Shown: piece by piece, positions 9,299-18,501 of the stretch
Layout of the letters: every line of letters starts with the position of its first letter
Position numbering within the stretch: the stretch's first letter is position 1
Assembly (NCBI GenBank): GCA_963976055.1
Contig: CAXBJB010000004.1
Coordinates: 248,001-312,000, forward strand
DNA from: UBA1479 sp963976055
GTDB lineage: Bacteria; Pseudomonadota; Alphaproteobacteria; Rhodospirillales; Casp-alpha2
DNA length: 64,000 bases
Direction: 5' to 3'
Notes under the pieces: model-generated
Seen by the model: the letters and a program-made list of their open reading frames with translations, nothing else
Databases searched by the model: none
What the model was told of the DNA's origin: nothing
Program-made: the position numbers and the translations under genes

Positions 9299-9321
9299 CC
9301 CGCCGCCCATGTGGCGGCGGG
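9299..9321 (-). terminator. Hairpin between two minus-strand small genes
   Basis: CCCGCCGCC at 9299-9307 pairs perfectly with GGCGGCGGG at 9313-9321 around a 5-nt loop. Read on the minus strand it follows the stop of the gene at 9349 by 27 bp. Only a weak T-rich stretch (TTGTTCTGTG) follows, so termination may be partial. Confidence 0.5.
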
Positions 9322-9348
9322 CAAGGGGAAAGGCCTGTGCCGCCTGGG

Positions 9349-9864
9349 TCAGGGGATCGGGGTGCGGATGGTCGTCTGCTGGGTCAACTCGTCGGGTGTC
9401 GCCGCGCGGATATCCTTGTCCGAGACATAGGGCGGAAACTGGGTCGCCCCCGGCCCCGTCGACATGATCGCGCCCGCCATGCCGCTGCCGAAAATCAGCG
9501 TCACGATGCCGGCCGCCACGAAGAACCGTTTGATCCCGTGCGGCGGTGCCTGGGGGCCGTAGTCGTTGTCGTAACGGTGGTAGCGGTGATCGTCCGAAAT
9601 CTCGCCGGATTCGTCCAGGCGGAGAATTTTGCGGGCATAATGACGGGCCCAGGCGGGCACGTCGTTGTGGATCATGTAGTCGTGGAACAGGCGATCAACC
9701 ATGTATTCAGGCAGGTCTTCGTCGTGCCAGTCGCGGTAGGCGAGCTGCAGCAGCTGGAATTCCCCGACCTGCAGAATGTTGGCCGCGCGGCCGACTTCCC
9801 GCCGGTCCATGTTATCCAGCTCTTCCTTGTCCGGTCGGATTAAGGTTTCAAAAAATCCGGTCAT
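9349..9864 (-). CDS. Single-pass membrane protein, unknown function
   Basis: 171 aa from ATG 9862-9864. The start is supported by AGGAGA 11 nt upstream on the minus strand, although the frame stays open for 70 more codons. The first 110 residues are soluble, charged and mostly helical in appearance (MTGFFETLIRPDKEELDN, then a Trp/Tyr/His-rich region). A transmembrane helix lies at about 112-134, and a short Pro/Thr-rich tail would face the periplasm. I do not recognise the family. It is divergent from the SDR gene at 10034. Confidence 0.7.
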   Translation of the reverse strand: MTGFFETLIRPDKEELDNMDRREVGRAANILQVGEFQLLQLAYRDWHDEDLPEYMVDRLFHDYMIHNDVPAWARHYARKILRLDESGEISDDHRYHRYDNDYGPQAPPHGIKRFFVAAGIVTLIFGSGMAGAIMSTGPGATQFPPYVSDKDIRAATPDELTQQTTIRTPIP

Positions 9865-10033
9865 TTGTTGGGGCGTCTCCTGTGAAAAGGGTGATCGTCC
9901 CCGCCCAACGAACTTATGCTCCATAGCTTGGGTCGAAAATCTGACCATTGCAAGAGTAAGCAGGCTCACAATTTGGTCATCCATGGGGTAGGCTTCCCGG
10001 AAATCCGACGCCATTTCCCGCCGAGGTTTCATC

Positions 10034-10810
10034 ATGTCCGACCTTGCACAACCCTTCAACCTTGCCGGCCGCACCGCATTGATCGCCGGCGCCAGCCGCG
10101 GCCTGGGCCTGGAAATCGCCAGGTCATTGGGCCAGGGCGGGGCGCTGGTCTATCTCGGTGGGCGCGACCTGCCGGCGCTGGACGCCGCCTGCGACGCGGT
10201 TGCCGCGCTGGGCGGACGGGCTCGGCCGCTGCCCTTCGACGTGACCGACGAGGGGGCCGTTCTGGCCGCCGTCGGCGATCTGGACGGCGGCGACGGACGC
10301 GGCCTGGATATTCTGGTTAACTGCGCCGGAGCCCGCGACCGCCGGCCGCTCGACGACCTGGACGCCCAGGCCGTGCGCGATCTGTTGGAGGTCAATCTGG
10401 TCGCCGGCTTCACCCTCACCCGCGCCGTGGCACCCCAGATGCGGGCCAAGGGGCGCGGGCGGATCGTCCATGTCACCTCCATCGCCGGCCATGTCGCGCG
10501 CGCGGGCGACGCGGCCTATACGGCGTCCAAGGCCGGGTTGACCGGCCTGGTGCGGGGGGCAGCGGCCGAACTTGGGGCGGACGGGATCACCGTCAACGCC
10601 GTCGCCCCCGGCTATTTCGCGACAGTGGCCAACCAAGCCATGGTTGATGATCCCGAGGTCACCGGCTGGCTTGCCCAGCGCACGTCCTTGGGCCGCTGGG
10701 GCCAGCCACACGAGATCGCCGGTGCCGTGCGCTTTCTGGTGTCCGACGAAGCGGCCTATGTGACCGGCCAGGTGATCGCCGTCGACGGCGGGTTCCTCGC
10801 CCGGTTTTAA
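10034..10810 (+). CDS. Short-chain dehydrogenase/reductase (SDR)
   Basis: 258 aa classical SDR. The N-terminal dinucleotide motif reads AGASRGLG, followed by the variant NCAG, a catalytic Ser in HVTSIAG and the YTASK catalytic pair. The C-terminus VTGQVIAVDGGF is typical of the FabG/gluconate 5-dehydrogenase-like subgroup. It catalyses NAD(P)-dependent oxidation of an alcohol or reduction of a ketone; the substrate is unknown. It is convergent with the 2-hydroxyacid dehydrogenase at 10823 and may share a pathway with it and the aconitase, but nothing in the sequence proves this. Confidence 0.9.
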   Translation: MSDLAQPFNLAGRTALIAGASRGLGLEIARSLGQGGALVYLGGRDLPALDAACDAVAALGGRARPLPFDVTDEGAVLAAVGDLDGGDGRGLDILVNCAGARDRRPLDDLDAQAVRDLLEVNLVAGFTLTRAVAPQMRAKGRGRIVHVTSIAGHVARAGDAAYTASKAGLTGLVRGAAAELGADGITVNAVAPGYFATVANQAMVDDPEVTGWLAQRTSLGRWGQPHEIAGAVRFLVSDEAAYVTGQVIAVDGGFLARF

Positions 10811-10822
10811 CCGTTCCCGGAC

Positions 10823-11833
10823 TTAGGTCACGTCGTCGGGCGCCGTGTCGACCAGCGGCGCGTCGGGCAGGTAGGGCACCTCCGGCGTGATCGTGCGGAC
10901 CGGCGCGCCGTCCAGATAAGCCGCCAGGTTCTCGAAGCTCTGGCGGAAAAAGACCTCGTAATTCTCTTGCGTCACGAAGCCGATGTGCGGCGTCGCCAGC
11001 ACATTGGGCAGGGTGCGGTAGATATGTCCCGCCGGCAGGGGCTCGACCGTGAACACGTCCATCCCGGCGCCGGCGATGCGGTTGGCCTGAAGGGCCGCGA
11101 CCAGGGCCTCCTCGTCGACCAGCTGCGGGCGCGAGGTATTGACCAGGAAGGCGGTCGGCTTCATGCGGCCGATGTCCCCGGCCCCCACGACCCCGATGGT
11201 GCGGTCCGACAGCGGCATGTGGACCGTCACCGCGTCGGCGCGGCGGAACAGGTCTTCCTTGGAAACAGCCTCGACGCCGAAGGGCGCGGCCCGCTCGGCG
11301 GTCAGGTTGGGGCTCCAGGCGATCACGTTCATGCCGAAGGCCTGGGCGACCCTGGCCACCGGCTGACCCATGTGGCCCAGGCCGACGATGCCCAGGGTCT
11401 TGCCTTCCAGGCCCAGGCCCAGGCCCCGCTGCCAGCCGCCGGCGCGCAGCGACGCGACCTCGCCGGTGAACCCCCGGAACAGGGACAGCAGCAGCAGCCA
11501 TACGACCTCCACTGTGGAATCGTGATGCCGGATTGTCGTCGCGCAGACCGTGACGCCGCAGTCCTCCGCCGCCTTCAGGTCGATGGACCGGGCGTTGCGC
11601 ATGCCCGTGGCAAGCAAAAGCTTCAACCGCGGCAGGGCCTCCAGGATATGGCGGGAGAACTCCGTGCGTTCGCGGATTCTCAGGACTGCGTCAAAGTCAC
11701 TCAGGCGGGCGATCAGTTCGTCCTCCTTGAACACATGGTCGCGGAAGGGAACAACGGTCACGCCCTTCAACTGCCCCCAGTCCACGAACCGGTCCCAGAC
11801 CGACTGATAGTCGTCGATGATCGCCAAGCGCAT
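10823..11833 (-). CDS. D-2-hydroxyacid dehydrogenase family protein
   Basis: 336 aa from ATG 11831-11833. AGGAGGA lies 8 nt upstream on the minus strand. The Rossmann motif is GLGHMG. The catalytic residues of the phosphoglycerate/formate dehydrogenase superfamily are visible: Arg in NTSRPQ, Glu in VEPLP and His in TPHIG. It would interconvert a D-2-hydroxyacid and a 2-oxoacid with NAD(P). It lies 40 bp downstream of the aconitase gene on the same strand and is probably cotranscribed with it, which suggests a hydroxy-acid or tricarboxylic-acid degradation route rather than serine biosynthesis. Confidence 0.9.
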   Translation of the reverse strand: MRLAIIDDYQSVWDRFVDWGQLKGVTVVPFRDHVFKEDELIARLSDFDAVLRIRERTEFSRHILEALPRLKLLLATGMRNARSIDLKAAEDCGVTVCATTIRHHDSTVEVVWLLLLSLFRGFTGEVASLRAGGWQRGLGLGLEGKTLGIVGLGHMGQPVARVAQAFGMNVIAWSPNLTAERAAPFGVEAVSKEDLFRRADAVTVHMPLSDRTIGVVGAGDIGRMKPTAFLVNTSRPQLVDEEALVAALQANRIAGAGMDVFTVEPLPAGHIYRTLPNVLATPHIGFVTQENYEVFFRQSFENLAAYLDGAPVRTITPEVPYLPDAPLVDTAPDDVT

Positions 11834-11873
11834 GTTTTAAGTCCTCCTGCTGGTTTTTTCTTAAGGATGCGGC

Positions 11874-14207
11874 TTATGCCGTGCCCGCCGTGGGCCGCAG
11901 TATGTCGCCGTCCAGGTCGGGGCGCATCAGGTTTAAGGCCGATCCCGCGCGGAACCAGTCGATCTGCGACGCCGTATAGCTGTGGTTGAGCCACAGGGTG
12001 TCCTCGGTTCCGTCGGCGTGGCGGACGCGGCATTCGACGGGTTTTCCGGGAGTCAGTTGGGCCAGGCCGAGCAGGCTCAGGCGGTCGCGCTCGCCGATGC
12101 GCTCGTACTCCGCCGGGTCGGCGAAGGTCAGTGCCAGCAATCCCTGTTTCTTCAGGTTGGTTTCGTGGATGCGGGCGAAGCTGCGGGCGAGGACCGCGGC
12201 GCCGCCCAGCAGCCGGGGCGACAGGGCTGCGTGCTCGCGGCTGGATCCCTCGCCGTAGTTGTGGTCGCCGACGATGACCCAGGGGACATCGGCGGCGCGG
12301 TAGGCGCGGGCGGCGACGGAGAACGGCACGCCGGCCTCGACCAACAGTTGCTCGATGCCCCGGCCGCGCTCACCCGTATAGGCGTTGACCGCGCCCATCA
12401 GAAGGTTGTCCGAAAACTTGTCCAGATGCCCGCGCAGGCGCAGCCAGGGCCCGGCCGGGGAAATGTCGTCGGTCGTCGTCTTGCCCTTGGTCTTGGCCAG
12501 CACCAGGGCGTCGACGATGTCCTGTCCGTCCCAGGCGGGCCAGGGTTCCAGGACCTGCAGGCGCTGGCTGTCGGCGGCGATGCGGATGCCGACGCCACGG
12601 CCGTCGGCGGGCGGCGCGTGATAGGCCGCGTTGCCCTGGGCCAGGCCCGCCGCCGGCACGTCGTCGACCGCGCCGGGCGGGTCCAGCATGAAGGACGTGC
12701 CGTCGGGCGCGGTCAGGTTGTCCGTCGCCGGGTTGAAGCGCAGACTGCCCGCCAGGGCGAAGGCGGTTGCGAGTTCCGGGCTGGTGATGAAGTTCATGGT
12801 CGTCGGCTTGCCGTCGTTGCGGGCGGGGAAGTTGCGGTTGAAGGAGGTGACGATGGAATTGGGCTGATCGGCGCCTTCCTGGGCGCGTCGCCACTGCCCG
12901 ATGCAAGGGCCGCAGGCATTGGCCAGCACCACGGCGCCGATGTTTTCCAGGGACTTGAGTTGCCCTTCGCGCTGGATGGTCGCCAGCACCTTGGCCGATC
13001 CGGGCGACACGAAGAACGGCATGGCCGCCGTCATGCCTTTCGCGCTCGCCTGATCGGCGACGCGGGCGGCGCGGCTCATGTCCTCGTAGGACGAATTGGT
13101 GCAGCTGCCGATCAGCACCGCGCTGACGTCTTCCATGATGGCGGTGTCGGCGGTGTCCAGCTCCCGGATCAGGTCGCTGAGCGGTCGCGCCCGGTCCGGC
13201 GAATGGGGACCGGCGACATGGGGTTCCAGAGCGGACAGGTCGATCTCGATGACTCGGTCGTAATGGGCATGGGGGGTGGCTTCGACCTCGGCGTCGGGTT
13301 CCAGCAGGTGGCGGTGGCGCGCGGCGACGCGGGCGATTCCGCCGCGCCCGGTGGCCTCCAGATAGCGTGCCATGTTGTCGTCGTAGGGGAAGATGGAGGT
13401 CGTCGCCCCGACCTCGGCGCCCATGTTGGTGATGGTCGCCTTCCCCGTGGCGCTGATGGTGCGGGCGCCCGGGCCGATGTATTCGATGATGGCGTTGGTG
13501 CCCCCGGACACGGTCAGGGCCCGGGCGACGGCGAGGATCACGTCCTTGGGCGCGGTCCAGCCGCTCAAGGAACCGGTCAGGTAGACCGCGATGCGTTTGG
13601 GATAGAGAAGCTCCCAAGGCAGGCCGGCCAGGACCTCGGTCGCGTCGGCTCCACCCACCCCGGCGGCGCAGGCGCCCAGGCCGCCACCGTTGGGCGTGTG
13701 GGAATCCGTGCCGATGATCATGGAGCCTGGAAAGGCATAGTTTTCCAGCACCACCTGATGGATGATGCCGGCCCCCGGCGCCCAGAAGCCCAGGCCGAAG
13801 CGCGCGGCGGCGGACTTGAGAAAGCCGTAGACTTCTTCGTTTTCGCTAAGCGATTCCGTGAGGTCGCGTCCCGCCTCGGTGCGGGCCTCGATCAGGTGGT
13901 CGCAATGGATCGTCGCCGCGACGGCCACGCGGTCGTGCCCGGTCTGCATGAACTGCAGCATGGCGCTCTGACCCAACACGTCCTGGAACACCACCCGGTC
14001 GGGGCGCAGGTCGAGAAACGAGCGGCCGGGCTCCAACGCCTGGCCTTCCGGATCGTCCAAATGGCCCAGTACGATCTTCTCGGACAGGGTCAGGGGCCGG
14101 TCCAGGCGGCGGCGGACGACGGCCAAATTGCGCGCCATGGTCTGGTAGGTGTTCTCGGCGGCGGCGGGGGTCAGCTCGATGGTCGGGGGTGTCTCGGCGC
14201 GGCGCAT
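11874..14207 (-). CDS. Aconitate hydratase, mitochondrial type
   Basis: 777 aa, against about 780 for mitochondrial aconitase and about 890 for the usual bacterial AcnA/AcnB. The N-terminus NRPLTLSEKI-like segment, PDRVVFQD, TIHCDHLIEA, GTDSHTPNGGGLG and NMGAEVGATTS follow the eukaryotic mitochondrial enzyme closely. The [4Fe-4S] ligands are Cys369 (GSCTNSS) and Cys432/Cys435 (NACGPCIG). The substrate-binding GSSREHAAL loop is present in the swivel domain. It isomerises citrate and isocitrate, or a close analogue. It is paired with a hydroxyacid dehydrogenase downstream and a divergent LysR regulator upstream, so it looks like an inducible catabolic aconitase rather than the housekeeping TCA enzyme. 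Confidence 0.92.
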   Translation of the reverse strand: MRRAETPPTIELTPAAAENTYQTMARNLAVVRRRLDRPLTLSEKIVLGHLDDPEGQALEPGRSFLDLRPDRVVFQDVLGQSAMLQFMQTGHDRVAVAATIHCDHLIEARTEAGRDLTESLSENEEVYGFLKSAAARFGLGFWAPGAGIIHQVVLENYAFPGSMIIGTDSHTPNGGGLGACAAGVGGADATEVLAGLPWELLYPKRIAVYLTGSLSGWTAPKDVILAVARALTVSGGTNAIIEYIGPGARTISATGKATITNMGAEVGATTSIFPYDDNMARYLEATGRGGIARVAARHRHLLEPDAEVEATPHAHYDRVIEIDLSALEPHVAGPHSPDRARPLSDLIRELDTADTAIMEDVSAVLIGSCTNSSYEDMSRAARVADQASAKGMTAAMPFFVSPGSAKVLATIQREGQLKSLENIGAVVLANACGPCIGQWRRAQEGADQPNSIVTSFNRNFPARNDGKPTTMNFITSPELATAFALAGSLRFNPATDNLTAPDGTSFMLDPPGAVDDVPAAGLAQGNAAYHAPPADGRGVGIRIAADSQRLQVLEPWPAWDGQDIVDALVLAKTKGKTTTDDISPAGPWLRLRGHLDKFSDNLLMGAVNAYTGERGRGIEQLLVEAGVPFSVAARAYRAADVPWVIVGDHNYGEGSSREHAALSPRLLGGAAVLARSFARIHETNLKKQGLLALTFADPAEYERIGERDRLSLLGLAQLTPGKPVECRVRHADGTEDTLWLNHSYTASQIDWFRAGSALNLMRPDLDGDILRPTAGTA

Positions 14208-14336
14208 GGCGGCGGTCTCCTTGTCGTCTACCCCGCGCGGCGGCGGGGCTGGGCGTTGGTAAAGGGGGTGCCGCCGGGCCCGTCCATGGGCGTCGCGGCA
14301 TGCGGAGAACGGTAGCCAGAGCCGTTACCTATGTCT

Positions 14337-14366
14337 AATATATGGTAATCACATTATTCATATATT
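14337..14366. promoter_or_regulatory. Perfect inverted repeat in the aconitase-LysR divergent promoter
   Basis: AATATATG at 14337-14344 and CATATATT at 14359-14366 are perfect 8-bp arms with a 14-bp spacer. They sit in an AT-rich island 26 bp before the LysR start. The position and dyad geometry fit a LysR-type operator controlling both divergent genes. Confidence 0.55.
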
Positions 14367-14392
14367 TTAAATATCAATACGGATCGCCCGAC

Positions 14393-15298
14393 ATGGACCT
14401 GCGGCACCTCCGCTATTTCGTCGCCGTCGCCGAGGAAGGTAACGTGACCCGCGCCGCCGAACGGCTCGGCATCCAGCAGCCGCCGCTCAGCCAGCAGATC
14501 CAGGCCCTGGAACGGGAGCTGGACACGCAGCTTCTGCGGCGTAAACCGCGCGGCGTGGAAATGACCGAGGCAGGTCGGGCCCTCCTCGCCGATGCGAGGG
14601 AGATCCTGGAGCGAGTCGAGCGCACCGTGCAGCGGGTCAAGCGCCGGGGGCGCGGCGAGGAAGGGTTGCTCGCCATCGGGTTCACCAGTTCCGCGTCGTT
14701 CCATCCCTTCGTGCTGGACGTCATCCGCGCGTTCGGCGAGGACCACGACCGCGTGTCGTTGGAGCTGGAGGAATCCAACACCGGCGAACTGGTCGCCGCG
14801 ATCCATGCGGAGCAGATGGACGTCGCCTTCATTCGATCGCCCGTCAGTCTGGTGCGCGGCCTGACCGTCCATCGCCTGCTCGACGAGGACATGGTCATCG
14901 CCATCCCGGCCGACCATCCCCTGGCGCGGAACGGCGACGCGCTGCCGCTGACCGCGCTCGCCGACGAGGCCATGATCCTCTACCGCCGGCGGTCCGGCCC
15001 GGGGCTGTACGACACCATCATCGCCGCATGCCATGCCGCCGGGTTCAGCCCCCGGGTCGAGCAGGAGGCGCCGCGTATCGTCTCCACCCTGAATCTGGTC
15101 GCGGCGGGGGTCGGGGTTTCGCTGGTCCCGGCCTCGCTCGACAAGCTGCATCTGGAAGGGGTCCGGTTCCGGCCCCTGACGCCCGGATCGGGCCTGACCG
15201 CGCCCTTGAACCTGACCTGCCCGAGCACCGGTCTTTCCGTTGTTGCGGCGCGCTTCGTCGATCACGTGCGCCGCGCCGCCAGGCGCTGGCAGGCTTAA
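14393..15298 (+). CDS. LysR-family transcriptional regulator
   Basis: 301 aa from ATG 14393, where MDLRHLRYFVAVAEEGN matches the family's N-terminus. An upstream in-frame start at 14342 would add 17 residues and run through the predicted operator. The winged HTH at residues about 1-60 is followed by a periplasmic-binding-protein-like effector domain, with typical TSSASFHPFVL and GVGVSLVPASL segments, as in CatR/BenM-like regulators of aromatic or carboxylate catabolism. It is divergent from the aconitase gene, so autoregulation and control of the aconitase-dehydrogenase pair are likely. The effector is unknown. Confidence 0.9.
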   Translation: MDLRHLRYFVAVAEEGNVTRAAERLGIQQPPLSQQIQALERELDTQLLRRKPRGVEMTEAGRALLADAREILERVERTVQRVKRRGRGEEGLLAIGFTSSASFHPFVLDVIRAFGEDHDRVSLELEESNTGELVAAIHAEQMDVAFIRSPVSLVRGLTVHRLLDEDMVIAIPADHPLARNGDALPLTALADEAMILYRRRSGPGLYDTIIAACHAAGFSPRVEQEAPRIVSTLNLVAAGVGVSLVPASLDKLHLEGVRFRPLTPGSGLTAPLNLTCPSTGLSVVAARFVDHVRRAARRWQA

Positions 15299-15303
15299 GG
15301 GAA

Positions 15304-16722
15304 TCAGCAGGCCGTCAGGTTGACCGCCAGGCCGCCTTCGGACGTTTCCTTGTATTTGGAATGCATGTCCTCGCCGGTCTGGCGCATGGTCTCGATGGCG
15401 GCGTCCAGCGGCACGAAATGGGTGCCGTCGCCCTTCAACGCCAGGGACGCCGCGTTGATCGCCTTCACCGCCCCCATGGCGTTGCGCTCGATGCAGGGCA
15501 CCTGAACCAGTCCGCCGACCGGGTCGCAGGTCATGCCCAGGTGGTGTTCCATGGCGATCTCGGCGGCGTTCTCGATCTGCGGGTTGGTGCCGCCCAGCAC
15601 GGCGGCCAGGCCCGCCGCCGCCATGGCGCTGGCCGATCCGACCTCGCCCTGGCAGCCGACCTCGGCGCCCGAGATCGAGGCGTTGGCCTTGATGATGCCG
15701 CCGATCGCGGCGGCGGTCAGCAGGTAATCCCGGATGCCGGCCATGGAGGCGTCGGGGCAGAAATCCAGGTAGTAGCGCCCGACCGCGGGCACAATCCCGG
15801 CCGCGCCATTGGTCGGCGCGGTGACGACGCGTCCGCCGCCGGCGTTTTCCTCGTTGACGGCCAACGCATAGACGCTGATCCAGTCCATGACCGTGTGTTC
15901 CAGGCGAAAATTGCGTTTCTTGTCCGCCTGCAGGCCGTCCCAGATCGCCTTGGCCCGGCGTTTGACCTTGAGCCCGCCCGGCAGGATGCCTTCCTGCGTG
16001 ACGCCCCGTTCGATACAGGCGTTCATGGCGGCCCAGATGCGGTCCAGCCCCGCGTCCAGGTCGGTCGCGTTCATATGCGTCAGCTCGTTGGCCCGCTTCA
16101 TGGCGGCGATGCTGAGCCTGGCCTGGTCGCCCATCGCCAGCATCTCGGCCGCGGTGGCGAAGGGATAGGGCACGGTTTCGGGCTCCGAGCCCGCCACATC
16201 GGCGGTCTCGGTCGCCGCCGCGAATTCATCGTCCGTGGCGATGAAGCCGCCGCCGATGGAATAGTACGCGCGCTCCTTGTCGGGCGGGCGGTCGCCGTCC
16301 TGCGTGCTGTTGCCGCCGCCCATCCAGGCGGCCATGATCATGCCGTTGGCATGACCCGGCAGGGCGGGGCCGTAATCGAACACGATGTCGCGGTCCGGAT
16401 CGAAATCGATTTCCGGCCCGCCGCCCAGCTTCAGGCGTTTGGTCTCGGTGATTTGGGCGATCAGGCCCGCGACGGCGTCGGGATCGACCGTGTCCGGCGT
16501 TTCCCCCAACAGGCCCAGGATCACCGCCCGGTCCGTGGCATGGCCCTTGCCGGTGAAGGCGAGGGAGCCGTATAGCGTCGCCCGCACGGCCGTGACGGTC
16601 ATCAGGGTCTCTTGCCGTTCCATGCGCCGCACGAACCGCGCGGCGGCCAGCATGGGGCCAACCGTATGGCTCGACGACGGGCCGATGCCGACCTTGAAGA
16701 TATCGAAGACGCTGAGGAACAT
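15304..16722 (-). CDS. sdaA: L-serine ammonia-lyase, iron-sulfur dependent, single chain
   Basis: 472 aa, close to the 450-460 of E. coli SdaA. It begins MFLSVFDIFKVGIGPSSSHT, the hallmark of the beta-type domain. The C-terminal alpha domain has the family segments GCQGEVGSA, GMTCDPVGG and VPCIERN with Cys residues that hold the [4Fe-4S] cluster, and it ends in a Cys (NLTAC). It deaminates L-serine to pyruvate and ammonia in the cytoplasm. It is convergent with the LysR gene by 5 bp. Its regulation is not evident from the flanks. Confidence 0.95.
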   Translation of the reverse strand: MFLSVFDIFKVGIGPSSSHTVGPMLAAARFVRRMERQETLMTVTAVRATLYGSLAFTGKGHATDRAVILGLLGETPDTVDPDAVAGLIAQITETKRLKLGGGPEIDFDPDRDIVFDYGPALPGHANGMIMAAWMGGGNSTQDGDRPPDKERAYYSIGGGFIATDDEFAAATETADVAGSEPETVPYPFATAAEMLAMGDQARLSIAAMKRANELTHMNATDLDAGLDRIWAAMNACIERGVTQEGILPGGLKVKRRAKAIWDGLQADKKRNFRLEHTVMDWISVYALAVNEENAGGGRVVTAPTNGAAGIVPAVGRYYLDFCPDASMAGIRDYLLTAAAIGGIIKANASISGAEVGCQGEVGSASAMAAAGLAAVLGGTNPQIENAAEIAMEHHLGMTCDPVGGLVQVPCIERNAMGAVKAINAASLALKGDGTHFVPLDAAIETMRQTGEDMHSKYKETSEGGLAVNLTAC

Positions 16723-16809
16723 GGGCCCCCTCGGTTAAGGGACGATCCTGTCAGAAACCGCCGGGCTTGGGAACGCGCCGGGCAAGGTTTTCCATTTTTG
16801 CGTGGGCGG

Positions 16810-17835
16810 TCAGAAAATCGCCGACAGGGAAATGGAGCCGAACTGGCTCGGCACCCGCTGGCCTTCGAACTCGCGGGTCCGGTAGATCTGCGTGAACGAC
16901 AGGCGAGCATAGCCCAGAGTGAATTCGATGCCGCCCTGAAAATCCAGCACCAGGTTGTTCTTGTCGACGCTGCGGCTGTCGCCGTAGGTGTTGCCGTCGA
17001 GGAAGATGTTGCGCGCCACGGCGCGGCCTTCGATGCCGGCGAACAGGTTCCAGCCGAACTGCCCCTTGGCGCGCACGATGGCGGCGGCGGGCAGGGACGG
17101 GCGGATGAATGGCGCGCCGTAGGTCAGGCCCAGGTTCTGACCCAGGCGGACGGAGGCGCCGACCGATGCCTGGGTCAGCACGTTGCCGAGCGCGGCCCCG
17201 GCGGTGGGTGTCACGTCCAGTTCCAGGAAATGCTGCGGGCCCAGGATCGGCTGACGCAGGCGCGCCTGATAGCTGAGCATGATCCCCGGCTCGTTATGCA
17301 GCTGCTTGCCCCAACCGCGCGGCAGGCCGACGCCGATCAGCGAGTGCCAGCGGCGCTGGGTATAGCCGCCGAGCGATGCCGGGCCGACGATGCCGAGATC
17401 GAGCGACACGTTTTGCAGCAGGTTGGAATCCGGCTTTTCCACGATCGCGCCGACCGAGGCGAACAGCCAGCCCGCATAGGGCCGATCGGTAGCGTCCGGG
17501 TCGGGGCGGGTGGTGTCCTCGGGCGTGAACATCTGCTGACCGAGAGCGACCACATAGGTCGAGTTGCCGTCCAGATCGACCCCCGGGATCATGTCCATGA
17601 GGTCCTTGAACCATTCCGGTTCCCACTTGTCCTTGGGTACGAAGGTCAGCTGCACGCCTTGGGTGTAGTACTGGTCCGTGCCGCCGCCGAACAGGTCGTT
17701 TTCCACCTGCAGCACGAAGGTACCGGGGCGTTCGTCGTCGCCGTCCGCCGCGCGCGCGGCATCCGGCGCGGCAAGCGCCAACGCCGCCAGGAATCCGGCC
17801 GACAATGCTCTGAGAACCCGAAATCTGCCCGTCAT
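16810..17835 (-). CDS. LpxR-like outer membrane protein (lipid A 3'-O-deacylase family)
   Basis: 341 aa. A signal peptide with Ala-rich h-region ends near residue 29 (ARA-ADG). The mature protein starts with the LpxR-family ENDLFGGGTDQYYTQG region, then RPYAGW and a conserved QRRWHSLIG segment with the catalytic-type His. The C-terminus ends in Phe (LSAIF), as outer membrane beta-barrels do. The length fits LpxR (about 320 aa). Family members remove the 3'-acyloxyacyl group of lipid A; activity here is inferred from family only. It is divergent from the YaiI-family gene. Confidence 0.85.
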   Translation of the reverse strand: MTGRFRVLRALSAGFLAALALAAPDAARAADGDDERPGTFVLQVENDLFGGGTDQYYTQGVQLTFVPKDKWEPEWFKDLMDMIPGVDLDGNSTYVVALGQQMFTPEDTTRPDPDATDRPYAGWLFASVGAIVEKPDSNLLQNVSLDLGIVGPASLGGYTQRRWHSLIGVGLPRGWGKQLHNEPGIMLSYQARLRQPILGPQHFLELDVTPTAGAALGNVLTQASVGASVRLGQNLGLTYGAPFIRPSLPAAAIVRAKGQFGWNLFAGIEGRAVARNIFLDGNTYGDSRSVDKNNLVLDFQGGIEFTLGYARLSFTQIYRTREFEGQRVPSQFGSISLSAIF

Positions 17836-17935
17836 GGGCGCGAGATTAGCAGATTAGATATGACAAACCGAAGCCAGGATTGCGAAGCCGCATCCATGGC
17901 CTAGGATGGCGGGCCGAATTTGAAGGACCGAGGCC

Positions 17936-18385
17936 ATGGTTGATATCTATGTGGATGCGGACGCCTGTCCGGTGAAGGACGAGGTTCTGCGCGTGGCGGC
18001 CCGCCACGGCCTGAAGACCCGCATGGTGTCCGACGGCGGAATCCGTCCGCTGCGCGACCCGATGGTCGAGGTCATTATCGTTACCCAGGGGGCCGATGCC
18101 GCCGACGACTGGATCGCCGAACATATCGCCGCCAACGACATCTGCGTCACCAACGACATCCCGCTTGCCGCGCGCTGCCTGGAAAAGGGGGCTCAGGCGG
18201 TCAAGCCCACGGGCGACGCATTCACCCCGGACGGCATCGGCATGGCGCTCGCCAACCGCGAGCTGATGCAGACGCTGCGCGAAACGGGGCAGGTCACCGG
18301 CGGCCCCCGCCCCTTCGCCAAGACCGACCGCTCGCGCTTTCTCGACCGCCTGGAAGTCATGGTCCAGGCCGCCAAGCGGCGCTGA
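17936..18385 (+). CDS. YaiI/YqxD family protein (DUF188, PIN-like)
   Basis: 149 aa from ATG 17936. The family's MVDIYVDADACPVKDE start, the VTQGADAADDWIAE centre and the TNDIPLA segment are all present. The conserved Asp residues (DADACP, GADAADD, TNDIP) form the acidic site of PIN-like nucleases, although no activity has been assigned to the family with certainty. The length equals that of E. coli YaiI. It stands alone between divergent lpxR-like and downstream metallophosphoesterase genes. Confidence 0.93.
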   Translation: MVDIYVDADACPVKDEVLRVAARHGLKTRMVSDGGIRPLRDPMVEVIIVTQGADAADDWIAEHIAANDICVTNDIPLAARCLEKGAQAVKPTGDAFTPDGIGMALANRELMQTLRETGQVTGGPRPFAKTDRSRFLDRLEVMVQAAKRR

Positions 18386-18501
18386 TCCCGAGGGCAGAGG
18401 ACAATCCGTCCTCGGCAATTGGCCCTGGGACGGAAGCATTCCCGTTGCCATGATCGTTAAGAAGACCCGAATATGGGGGAACGACAGGAGATCAGACGAG
18501 C

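Noticed and set aside
18397..18413. Small hairpin after the YaiI-family gene (GAGGAC/GTCCTC)
   Set aside because: Six pairs only and no T-run, so not called as a terminator.
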